Positions 16,891 to 24,201 of a stretch of 38,059 bases of DNA are shown in pieces. Within the stretch, counting starts at the first letter, position 1; each line of letters starts with the position of its first letter. The translations under genes and the position numbers were made by a program. The stretch comes from JBBITW01 sp037440525 (lineage in GTDB: Bacteria; Desulfobacterota; BSN033; UBA1163), in NCBI GenBank assembly GCA_037440525.1, contig JBBITW010000009.1:1-38059 (forward strand), given 5' to 3'. The notes beneath the pieces were generated by a model. The model made no database searches and was not told where the DNA came from. It saw only the letters and a list, made by a program, of their open reading frames with translations.

Positions 16891-17793
16891 TTAATTTAAG
16901 TTTTCCTTTCTGAGAAGTTTTTCCCAGAATCGTTCAACATTTTCCTGAATCATCCTTATCTCTTTTTCTTTGAGGTGACTGAAACGTCCCTGAAGCTTTA
17001 GATAATCTTCAACAGGACGAAACCGGGGCTTGAGATTTATAATATATTTCTCCCCATTTTCAATTTCGTAGAGGGGAAAGACGCGGGTCAGGACAGCAAG
17101 CCGTGCGACCTTTATTGATAACTGGGGAGGAATCCTCCAGCCTGTGGGACATGTGGAGAGAATGTGGATGAATTTGAATCCCTTAATTCTCTGGGCCTTC
17201 CTTATCTTATTAAATAAATCCTCTGGATAGGCAATTGAAGAAGTTGCCGCATAGGGAATCTCATGGGCAGCCAAAATCTCCATTATGTTTTTTTTGGCCT
17301 CTTGCTTTGTCCGATCGAGAGGTGTGGTTGTTGTCCAGGAATAGATCGGCGTGGCTGAACTCCTCTGAATCCCTGTATTCATATAAGCTTCGTTATCATA
17401 ACAAACATAAATGATATCCTCATTTCTTTCTGCAGCACCTGATAGGGCCTGAAGGCCTATATCAAAGGTTCCCCCATCACCTGCCCATGCAAGGACAGTT
17501 GTAGTCATATTCCCCTGAATCTCAAGGCCTGCCTTTATACCTGTAGCTGTGGACGCTGCTGTTTCGAAGGCAACGTGATAAACAGGGACCTTCAGAGAGT
17601 GATAGGGGAAGATGCCTGAAATCATTGACCAGCATGAGGCTGGGATAACAACAATCGTATTTTCTCCCAATGCCTTAAGTGTATATCTCATTGCAATTGT
17701 TGCACCACAACCCGAGCATGCCATATGGCCTGAGGTCATATATTCTTCCTCAGGAAATTTCCATTTCTCCACTTTGATCTCCCTATTAATCAT
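16891..17793 (-). CDS. porB: 2-oxoacid:ferredoxin oxidoreductase, beta (TPP-binding) subunit
   Basis: A 300-residue thiamine-diphosphate subunit. Cluster-type cysteines appear early in MACSGCGAT (C26, C29) and in PASCWSM (C54), with a later one in ILSTCPTGW. The TPP motif is AWAGDGGTFDIGLQ (GDGG at 105-108), followed by YDNEAYMNTG. The closest family assignment is pyruvate-type PorB; phenylglyoxylate and similar 2-oxoacid enzymes share these features, so the substrate is open. Its ATG overlaps the alpha-subunit stop as ATGA (17793-17790), a sign of tight translational coupling. It is the last gene of the minus-strand operon and ends 26 bases from the convergent queF. Confidence 0.93.
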   Translation of the reverse strand: MINREIKVEKWKFPEEEYMTSGHMACSGCGATIAMRYTLKALGENTIVVIPASCWSMISGIFPYHSLKVPVYHVAFETAASTATGIKAGLEIQGNMTTTVLAWAGDGGTFDIGLQALSGAAERNEDIIYVCYDNEAYMNTGIQRSSATPIYSWTTTTPLDRTKQEAKKNIMEILAAHEIPYAATSSIAYPEDLFNKIRKAQRIKGFKFIHILSTCPTGWRIPPQLSIKVARLAVLTRVFPLYEIENGEKYIINLKPRFRPVEDYLKLQGRFSHLKEKEIRMIQENVERFWEKLLRKENLN

Positions 17794-18944
17794 CCCTTGA
17801 GATCAGGCCAGAGGATTTCCTCCTCAGGGGAATCTTTTTCAATGGTTTCTTCTATTATCTTTTTTATTGTCTCCTGGGTTATATCCCTTCCTCCCAATCC
17901 AGCAACATAGCCAAATACCAGAGGTCTATACCTCTCATTTGATAGGGCTGATTTTAATTCCTCTGCAAATATCCCTCCCATACCAAATGAGATATTACGG
18001 TCAATCACCGCAACCTTTAAAACCCCTCTTAGATTTTTTCGAATCTCCTCCGAAGGGAAGGGCCGAAAGGTTCTCACTTTTAAGAGACCAATGGCCTTGC
18101 CTTCATCCCTATACTGGTCCACAACCTCTCTGCATGTACTCGTTAGAGTCCCGGAGGTGACAATAACCAATTCTGCATCATCACACCTGTAGGGTTCTAC
18201 AAGGCCATATCTCCTGCCAAAAATCCTGTAATATTCTTCCTCCACCTGATGGATTAAAGTTTTTGCATCTTCCATGGATTTTTGAATCTGAAACCTCATC
18301 TCTGTAAAGACATCAGGGGACGTGAGGCCACTAAATGATCTGGGCTCTTTTGGATCGAGTTTATATCTTGGCTTATATGATGGGAGAAATTGATCCACCC
18401 TCTCCTGGTCAGGGATATCCACCGGTTCGAATGTATGTGAAAGATAAAAGGCATCGAGAACAACCATGGATGGGAGAAGAAGGGTTTCTGATATCCTGAA
18501 TGCCTGGATGATTGTGTCAATAGCCTCCTGAGATGATTCACAATAGAATTGAAGCCAGCCCGTGTCCCTCTGACTGAGGCTATCTATCTGATCACACCAG
18601 ATATTCCAGGGGGCTCCCAGTGCACGGTTCACATTGACCATTACAATTGGAAGCCTTGCTCCTGAGGCCCAGTGGAGGAGTTCGTGCATAAGGGCAATGC
18701 CCTGAGACGAAGTGGCAGTAAAGGCCCGAGCACCAACTGCAGAGGCACCTATACAGCTTGCCATAGCAGAGTGTTCTGATTCTACCTTAATGAACTTTGC
18801 CTTGAGTTCTCCTTCCGAGCAGAGTTCAGAAAGCCTCTCAACAATATGGGTCTGTGGAGTGATCGGATATGCTGAAATCACCTGAACCCTCGATAGCATT
18901 ACCCCATAGGATATGGCATGGCTTCCCTCTATGACCCTCTTCAT
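17790..18944 (-). CDS. porA: 2-oxoacid:ferredoxin oxidoreductase, alpha subunit
   Basis: A 384-residue alpha subunit containing the pyrimidine-binding TPP fold. AYPITPQTHIVERLSE near the N-terminus is the PorA signature, KVESEHSAM carries the Glu-Ser-Glu-His of the active site, and SSQGIALMHELLHWASGARLP is the following conserved segment. The C-terminal transketolase-C-like half includes VIDRNISFGMGG, as in pyruvate oxidoreductases. The start is placed at the ATG beginning at 18944 because it overlaps the upstream TGA as ATGA and is preceded by GAGGAGGGA; a more upstream in-frame ATG lies inside the preceding gene. Acts with the gamma, beta and FAD/ferredoxin subunits encoded alongside. Confidence 0.94.
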   Translation of the reverse strand: MKRVIEGSHAISYGVMLSRVQVISAYPITPQTHIVERLSELCSEGELKAKFIKVESEHSAMASCIGASAVGARAFTATSSQGIALMHELLHWASGARLPIVMVNVNRALGAPWNIWCDQIDSLSQRDTGWLQFYCESSQEAIDTIIQAFRISETLLLPSMVVLDAFYLSHTFEPVDIPDQERVDQFLPSYKPRYKLDPKEPRSFSGLTSPDVFTEMRFQIQKSMEDAKTLIHQVEEEYYRIFGRRYGLVEPYRCDDAELVIVTSGTLTSTCREVVDQYRDEGKAIGLLKVRTFRPFPSEEIRKNLRGVLKVAVIDRNISFGMGGIFAEELKSALSNERYRPLVFGYVAGLGGRDITQETIKKIIEETIEKDSPEEEILWPDLKG

Positions 18945-20680
18945 CTTCCCTCCTCTTCGAGCAGGATTGCACCGCGAGGGCATTCTTCAAAACATATCCC
19001 ACAGCCTTTGCAATAATCGTAATCAATCTCGTAGAGGCCTTCCCTCTTCTTTACAGCAAGATCAGTACAGTAGATCCAGCAATTATCACATCCATTACAT
19101 ACCCCGCAATGGAAGCATCTGCCTGTCTCCTTATGCACCATTTCACTGTCTATGGTTTGGTATATCTCCTTAAATGTTTTCTTTCTCTCATCTGTAGGGA
19201 GTTTGGGAATCAAAATTCGGGCCTCATGTTCAAAATAGTCTGTGTTTAATTCCTTAAAAGAAATCACAGAAGAATTTGGCTTCCCTTCTCTTGGATTGAG
19301 ATATCTTTTTATTGAGATCGCCCCTTTATCTCCAACCTGAATCATTTGAAACTTATCCCTTAGCCAGCCTCCTTGGAGGTATTCGTGAATGGCCAGGGCT
19401 CCCTTCTTTCCAGAACCTATGGCCCCTGCTACAGAGCGGGAAGGATCTGCAACATCTCCCCCTGCGAAATATCCCCTTGGATGTACAAGGCCTGTTTCGT
19501 CCACTTGAATCAACCCTTTATTAATGGAGATCTCTCCTGGTAGAAAAGAGAGATCTGGGAATTCACCAATTGCAGTAATCACAGTATCTGTCGTTATGGA
19601 AAATTCAGTCCCAGTTATTGGAATTGGATTGATTGAACCATCAGGTTTTTGCTCACCCAATTTTACTCCAATGAAATCGATTCGCTTACTATTTTCTTCT
19701 TCCTTAATGATCCGGATTGGCATGGCTGATGTGATAATCTTTATGCCTTCTGCCTCTGCTTCTTCGATCTCTTCATGGAAGGCAGGCATCTCCTCACGAG
19801 ATTCCAAACATACCATCTGAATCTCTCTTGCCCCCAGTCTCCACGAAGAACGTGAGACATCAATAGCAACGTTTCCTCCTCCAATTACGAGGACTCTTTC
19901 CCCTGAAGAGATTCTATCACCATCGTTAATCCTCTTTAAAAATTCGAGGCCTGATATAACCCCTTTGAGATTTTCACCTTCGATATTTAGTTTTTTACTC
20001 TTATGTGCCCCTGTTGCTATGAATATGGCATGAAATCTATTCAGATCCTCTAAGGAGATGTCCATTCCTAAACGGGTATTCAATTTTATATCCACACCCA
20101 GAGACTCAATCTCTGAAATTTCACGATCGAGTATATTTTTGGGAAGTCTATATTCTGGGATTCCAACCCTTAAGATTCCTCCTGGAGAGGAATGGGATTC
20201 AAATATTGTAACCTTATAGCCCATCATGGTCAGGTGATAGGCACAGCTAAGCCCTGCAGGACCCGAACCAATTACCGCAACCCTCTCTTTTCTTTTATCC
20301 CTGATAGGTAATCTTTTCTTCTTATCGATTTTAAGATCTCCGATATAACGCTCTACTGCCTGGATGGAGAGTGGTTCATCGAATTCCCTTCGATTGCATG
20401 AAACCTCGCATGGGTGAAAACAGACCCGACCGCATACACCTGGTAATGGATTCTCCTCTTTTATCAATTCCACTGCCTCCTCGAATCTTCCCTCCTTCGC
20501 CAGTTTCATAAAGCCCTCAATATCATTTCCAGCAGGGCACGCCTCATTACATGGAGGTATTCTTGAGGTATATCTGGGCCTGAGATACCTCCACGTTCCT
20601 GTCTTATTCCAGAGCATTGTTCCAGAGGAGATTGAGATTGGAGGTATTTCTTGAAGTCTAATAAAAGTTACCTTTTCCAT
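18941..20680 (-). CDS. FAD-dependent NAD(P) oxidoreductase (GltD-like) fused to 2x4Fe-4S ferredoxin, POR delta
   Basis: A 579-residue fusion. The N-terminal part is like the glutamate-synthase small subunit: iron-sulfur cysteines C44, C48, C83, C87, C91 and C95 (CGRVCFHPCEVSC), then an FAD-binding GSGPAGLSCAYHL (from G138) and an NAD(P)-binding GGGNVAIDVSR (from G267). Residues 520-579 form a ferredoxin with two cluster motifs, C522-x2-C-x2-C...C538 and C557-K-G-C560-G-I-C563-FEE-C567-P. It sits between gamma and alpha genes where a separate delta subunit (PorD) is normally encoded. It can therefore route electrons from the oxidoreductase to NAD(P) as well as to ferredoxin. This resembles NAD-linked phenylglyoxylate oxidoreductase (Pad), where the FAD subunit is separate. 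The ribosome-binding site is weak. Confidence 0.93.
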   Translation of the reverse strand: MEKVTFIRLQEIPPISISSGTMLWNKTGTWRYLRPRYTSRIPPCNEACPAGNDIEGFMKLAKEGRFEEAVELIKEENPLPGVCGRVCFHPCEVSCNRREFDEPLSIQAVERYIGDLKIDKKKRLPIRDKRKERVAVIGSGPAGLSCAYHLTMMGYKVTIFESHSSPGGILRVGIPEYRLPKNILDREISEIESLGVDIKLNTRLGMDISLEDLNRFHAIFIATGAHKSKKLNIEGENLKGVISGLEFLKRINDGDRISSGERVLVIGGGNVAIDVSRSSWRLGAREIQMVCLESREEMPAFHEEIEEAEAEGIKIITSAMPIRIIKEEENSKRIDFIGVKLGEQKPDGSINPIPITGTEFSITTDTVITAIGEFPDLSFLPGEISINKGLIQVDETGLVHPRGYFAGGDVADPSRSVAGAIGSGKKGALAIHEYLQGGWLRDKFQMIQVGDKGAISIKRYLNPREGKPNSSVISFKELNTDYFEHEARILIPKLPTDERKKTFKEIYQTIDSEMVHKETGRCFHCGVCNGCDNCWIYCTDLAVKKREGLYEIDYDYCKGCGICFEECPRGAILLEEEGR

Positions 20681-20738
20681 AAATTATTTTAAGTTCTTAT
20701 CCAATCTCGTTGTCAAAATGGACGAGGATTTTGCTATA

Positions 20739-21293
20739 TCATATTACTCGATAAACCCTTGAGTATGCCTCAAGTGCTGCGGCTACATTTTCATCCTTTT
20801 TTTCGGGGACATTTTCTCTGATGGCCCTGATTATAGAACCTATTGTTACCATTCCTGTAATCTTTGAAAAGGCCCCGAGGATTGCTGTGTTTACACCAGG
20901 AGATGTTGGTGTTCCGAGTCTATGGGAGATGGCGATTGCACCTGCATCAACAATAGCCACTTTATATTTCAAAAAATTATTAAGCTCTATCTCTTTTGAG
21001 CTATTTATAAGAATCCAGCCTCCTTCTTTTAATCCTGCGGTAACATCTATACCCTCGAGTATTAATGTCCAGTCAAGAACGATTAAATGATCAGGTCGAT
21101 ATACATTGGTTCGAATCCTTATAAATTTATAATCCCATCTCGTAAAGGCTGTAACAGGTGCACCCCTTCGCTCAACACCAAAGGCAGGAAATGCCTGAAC
21201 ATACCTTCCGTCATAAAAGAGGGCAGTTGCAAGGACAGCCGAAGCGATAACAGCCCCCTGTCCCCCTCTTCCATGGATTCTAATCTCAATCAT
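20739..21293 (-). CDS. porG: 2-oxoacid:ferredoxin oxidoreductase, gamma subunit
   Basis: A 184-residue gamma subunit with the family opening EIRIHGRGGQGAVIAS and the CoA-interacting segment GVERRGAPVTAFTRW. The conserved NTAILGAFSKITG and the C-terminal NVAAALEAYSRVY complete the domain at normal length. AAAGGA upstream of the ATG is a good ribosome-binding site. It is the first of the four oxidoreductase genes (gamma, FAD/ferredoxin, alpha, beta), 28 bases after the histidine-phosphatase gene and 58 bases before the fusion gene, consistent with one operon. Confidence 0.94.
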   Translation of the reverse strand: MIEIRIHGRGGQGAVIASAVLATALFYDGRYVQAFPAFGVERRGAPVTAFTRWDYKFIRIRTNVYRPDHLIVLDWTLILEGIDVTAGLKEGGWILINSSKEIELNNFLKYKVAIVDAGAIAISHRLGTPTSPGVNTAILGAFSKITGMVTIGSIIRAIRENVPEKKDENVAAALEAYSRVYRVI

Positions 21294-21321
21294 TTTATTC
21301 CTTTAAAATTCATTCAATCAA

Positions 21322-21960
21322 TTAAAAATCTGTATCAAGCATTTCTTCTTTCATTCTCTTAAGATGGCATGTCTCATTCATTAGGGTAAGGATATATCTT
21401 CCGTTTCGATAAAGGATCAGATTGATTGAAGCAGTGTCCTGTCTGATCTGCCAGAAGTGTGAGTTATCTATACCCAGGACACCACAGATAAGAACTTTGT
21501 TTATAACCCGGTGAGAGACAAGAACAATGTTTCCCTCTGAGTGGAGATTGGTAATTTCATTCAATGTGGCCATCGACCTTGCTCTAACATCATCCAGACC
21601 CTCTCCACCAGGAAGTTTAACCATGTGTGGAGATTCAATCCATTTTCGATAGATTTCAGGATCAATCTTTTGAATCTCCCTATGAGAATGTCCTTCCCAA
21701 TTTCCAAAACTCATATCTATGAGGCCGTTAAGGGGTTTAATATCGAGATGATGATACTTAGAAATGAATTGAGCAGTCTGGATTGCACGGGATAGTGGGC
21801 TTGAATAGATTGCAGAAATATCAATATCCCTGAGATATTCGCCCAGAAGTTCCGCCTGTCTTATACCAATCCCATCAAGTGGAATATCACTTCTACCACG
21901 AAAGATCTCTTCCTTATTCCAGGCCGTCTGCCCATGGCGAACAAGATAGATTGATATCAT
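21322..21960 (-). CDS. Histidine phosphatase superfamily protein (phosphoglycerate mutase/CobC-like)
   Basis: A 212-residue member of the RHG phosphatase family. The phospho-histidine motif is YLVRHGQTAWN, with conserved arginines in FRGRSDIPLDGIG and SSPLSRAIQTA. The Glu/Gly stretch SFGNWEGHSHREI and the second catalytic His in VLVSHRVINKVL are present, so it should be active. Members include cofactor-dependent phosphoglycerate mutases and the alpha-ribazole phosphatase CobC; the motifs alone do not separate these, though SFGNWEG is typical of the phosphatase side. It lies 22 bases after the alcohol dehydrogenase and 28 before porG with an AAAGGA ribosome-binding site, so it is part of that operon; the reason for this placement is unclear. 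Confidence 0.9.
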   Translation of the reverse strand: MISIYLVRHGQTAWNKEEIFRGRSDIPLDGIGIRQAELLGEYLRDIDISAIYSSPLSRAIQTAQFISKYHHLDIKPLNGLIDMSFGNWEGHSHREIQKIDPEIYRKWIESPHMVKLPGGEGLDDVRARSMATLNEITNLHSEGNIVLVSHRVINKVLICGVLGIDNSHFWQIRQDTASINLILYRNGRYILTLMNETCHLKRMKEEMLDTDF

Positions 21961-21982
21961 TAATTTCCTTTCATTATGGTAA

Positions 21983-22987
21983 TCAATCAGAGATTCTTAA
22001 TACACCTGCACCCTGGATCTTGCCCTGTTTCAAGAGGATTAGGGCCCTATTTGCATCCTTTAATTCAAATTCAGTTACTTCAGGGATGATGGGGATTCTT
22101 GAGGCTAACGAGAGGAATTCCTCAACATCCTTCCTTGTAACGTTAGCAACACTCTTTATCTCCTTTTCATCCCATAGGAGCCTTGTATAATCAAGGGGAG
22201 GGATTGGATTTCTTTTTCTTATGACTGCCAAAACCAGTCTCCCGCCTTTTTCTAATAAACTTAATGCCAGAGGAACTGTCTCCCCAACTGGAGTGAAATC
22301 TATTGCAGAGTGAAGTTTTTCAGGAGGATTATCATCTGGATGACCTGTCCATTGCGCCCCCAGTAGTTTTGCAAGTTCTCTATGAGCTTCACTTCTTGAA
22401 AAGACATATACCCTGTAACCTAAATATCTTGCCATCTGGATGACGATGTGGGCGGATGCTCCAAAACCAAAGAGTCCCAGAATCTGATCCCTTTTTATTC
22501 CTGATAACCTTAAGTTTCGGTATCCTATTGCACCTGCACAGAGAAGGGGTGCGGCTTGAGTATCAGAGAATTGATCAGGAATAGGGTAGGCAAAGTCTTC
22601 TCTAACGGTTGTATATTGGGCATAACCCCCATTGGCATTACATCCCGTGGCCTTAAATTCCAGACAGAGGTTTTCTCTCCCTTCATCACAGAATTGACAT
22701 CTTCCGCAGGATGAATTGATCCAGGCAATTCCAACCCTCTCTTGAAGGTTAAATTTTTTGGCCATCGGACCTAATCCTTCTACAGTTCCAACAATTTGGT
22801 GTCCAGGAATGATAGGTAGATTGGGCTGAATCCTTCCTTCTATTTCATCGAGTTCTGTATGGCAAATCCCACAGGTAGAAACCTTTACTAAGATTTCTTT
22901 AGAACTGGGTTCAGGTATAGGTAAATCTACAAATCTTAAAGGTTCTCTCTCAACAGGAGAGATATTATCAAGTATCATTGCTTTCAT
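21983..22987 (-). CDS. Zinc-dependent alcohol dehydrogenase, AdhA/YjgB-like
   Basis: A 334-residue medium-chain dehydrogenase. Catalytic zinc ligands are C42 in CGICHTE and H63 in PGHQIVG (Gln follows, as is common in this subgroup). The structural-zinc cysteines are C94, C97, C100 and C108. The Rossmann motif is FGFGASAHIVIQMA, with alanine replacing the last glycine, a usual variant in this group. The ATG at 22987 is chosen because GGGAAAAGAG lies upstream; a TTG at 23008 in the same frame would add seven residues. It is the first gene of the six-gene minus-strand operon with the 2-oxoacid oxidoreductase, suggesting that alcohol oxidation feeds or drains the same pathway. The substrate is unknown. 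Confidence 0.93.
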   Translation of the reverse strand: MKAMILDNISPVEREPLRFVDLPIPEPSSKEILVKVSTCGICHTELDEIEGRIQPNLPIIPGHQIVGTVEGLGPMAKKFNLQERVGIAWINSSCGRCQFCDEGRENLCLEFKATGCNANGGYAQYTTVREDFAYPIPDQFSDTQAAPLLCAGAIGYRNLRLSGIKRDQILGLFGFGASAHIVIQMARYLGYRVYVFSRSEAHRELAKLLGAQWTGHPDDNPPEKLHSAIDFTPVGETVPLALSLLEKGGRLVLAVIRKRNPIPPLDYTRLLWDEKEIKSVANVTRKDVEEFLSLASRIPIIPEVTEFELKDANRALILLKQGKIQGAGVLRISD

Positions 22988-23029
22988 TTTCAGAATCTCT
23001 TTTCCCAATATTTCTGGTTCAATAATATC

Positions 23030-23262
23030 TAAATTGAGCGATTCTAATCCGCCTGGGGTGGATCAGCCTTGGGCTGAATTGTCATTGCCAGATAAAGTCC
23101 CTACCTTTGATAGGCAGGGAAGCAATCTCAACCAGATTGTCATTCCGAGCGGAGCGAGGAATCTATAAGATTTCCATGTCCCCCACATCAAGTGCGGGGT
23201 GCTCGCAATTACTGATCCGCCTTAGGCGGAAAGGCTTTTGGTAAAAAAATCGTTCAATTTAA
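23030..23262. repeat. Terminal-inverted-repeat element, copy 3
   Basis: The left end TAAATTGAGCGATT (23030-23043) and right end AATCGTTCAATTTA (23249-23262) form an inverted repeat with one mismatch. The interior shares with copy 2 the TGTCATTCCGAGCGGAGC segment (from 23139, identical through AATCTATAAGAT) and the conserved tail from 23213 with its TCCGCC...GGCGGA hairpin. It has an extra unit near 23047-23130 (CCGCCTGGGGTGGATC, GATAGGCAGGGAAGC). It separates the dehydrogenase operon start from the metallo-beta-lactamase gene end. Confidence 0.8.
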
Positions 23263-23283
23263 GCAATAATTTTTCGCCGTAGG

Positions 23284-24024
23284 TTATTTCATCTTTCGAA
23301 TTCTTATCTCAATCTCCTTGGTATCCTTCAGGAGATTTATGATTTTTGAAGTATCTGTCTCACCATAGTGATATGGATAGAGTATCTTCGGTTTAAAGGC
23401 TCGTGCTGCGTCAGCTACCATTTCAGGTGTCATAGTATATGGGAGGTTCATGGGTAAGAATGCGATATCTATTGCCTTGAGTTCTTTCATCTCGGGAATG
23501 TTTTCAGTATCCCCTGCTACGTAGACTCTTTTATCACCAAAGGTAATGATGTAACCATTGCCATTTCCTTTTGGATGGAATGGTTGTCCATTCTCTCTTT
23601 TATGGACGATATTATATGCCGGTACAGCCTCTATCTTCAATCCTCCGATAGTCTTTACATCTCCGTTTTTCATCACCAGGCCACCTTTCACCTGTTTTTC
23701 ACAGAGCTGGGTTAAGACCACCTGTGTCTTCTCTGTTCTAATAATCTTTATAGCATTCAGGTCAAGATGATCGATATGTTCATGTGTGAGAAGGATGATA
23801 TCAGCCTTTGGGAGTTTTGTATAATCAGCCAGTTTGGTCCAGGGGTCTACGTGAATTACTTTCCCACCGAATGTGAACATCAATGTTCCATGGCCTATGA
23901 ATGTAATCTTTAAATCCCCGGAAGAGGTATTGATGATATCGGTTTCAAAACCTTCCTGAGCCATTGCGGATAGGCCAAAAAAAACTACAGTTATAATATT
24001 TATCAATACCAATAAAAGATTCAT
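23284..24024 (-). CDS. Secreted metallo-beta-lactamase-fold hydrolase (UlaG-like)
   Basis: A 246-residue protein with an N-terminal signal peptide (hydrophobic residues 3-19, likely cleavage after AMA at 20-22). The metallo-beta-lactamase fold is shown by H81-x-H83-x-D85-H86 in THEHIDHLD, VYVAGDTENIPEM with a metal-binding Asp, and a final His pair in YPYHYGE. The layout fits the UlaG-like L-ascorbate-lactonase-type branch, but exported members are of unknown substrate. AAGGAGGTG directly upstream of the ATG is a textbook ribosome-binding site. It is on the same strand as the dehydrogenase operon but separated from it by a repeat element, so it is likely its own transcript. Confidence 0.9.
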   Translation of the reverse strand: MNLLLVLINIITVVFFGLSAMAQEGFETDIINTSSGDLKITFIGHGTLMFTFGGKVIHVDPWTKLADYTKLPKADIILLTHEHIDHLDLNAIKIIRTEKTQVVLTQLCEKQVKGGLVMKNGDVKTIGGLKIEAVPAYNIVHKRENGQPFHPKGNGNGYIITFGDKRVYVAGDTENIPEMKELKAIDIAFLPMNLPYTMTPEMVADAARAFKPKILYPYHYGETDTSKIINLLKDTKEIEIRIRKMK

Positions 24025-24111
24025 ATGGCACCTCCTTAAAAATTGAATTTTTATAACAAATTATATATATCGATTAACACCTCTGATGTCAAGCCCAGAT
24101 TGATGAGGGTT

Positions 24112-24186
24112 CGGCAAGCCACAAGGGCTTGCCCTACGAGAAATTAAATGAATCACAAACGTAGGGCAAGGGCTTGTCCCTTGCCG
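24112..24186. repeat. Large hairpin with GGCAAG arms
   Basis: The arms 24112-24138 and 24160-24186 are complementary at 23 of 27 positions, beginning CGGCAAG and closing at CCCTACG/CGTAGGG. Each arm is itself partly palindromic (AAGCCACAAGGGCTT, AAGGGCTTGTCCCTT). It lies just beyond the 3' end of the minus-strand radical SAM gene, where it could act as a transcript-end structure, though no T-run follows. The right half recurs elsewhere (see 24150). Confidence 0.75.
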
Positions 24187-24201
24187 TATTTGGTTTCATT
24201 T
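24150..24201. repeat. 52-bp exact repeat, copy A
   Basis: The 52 bases from GAATCACAAACGTAGGGCAA to GGTTTCATTT are identical to 32856-32907. In this copy the last bases contain the complement of the final Lys codon and TGA stop (24196-24198) of the radical SAM gene, so the repeat boundary overlaps a coding end. Confidence 0.9.
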
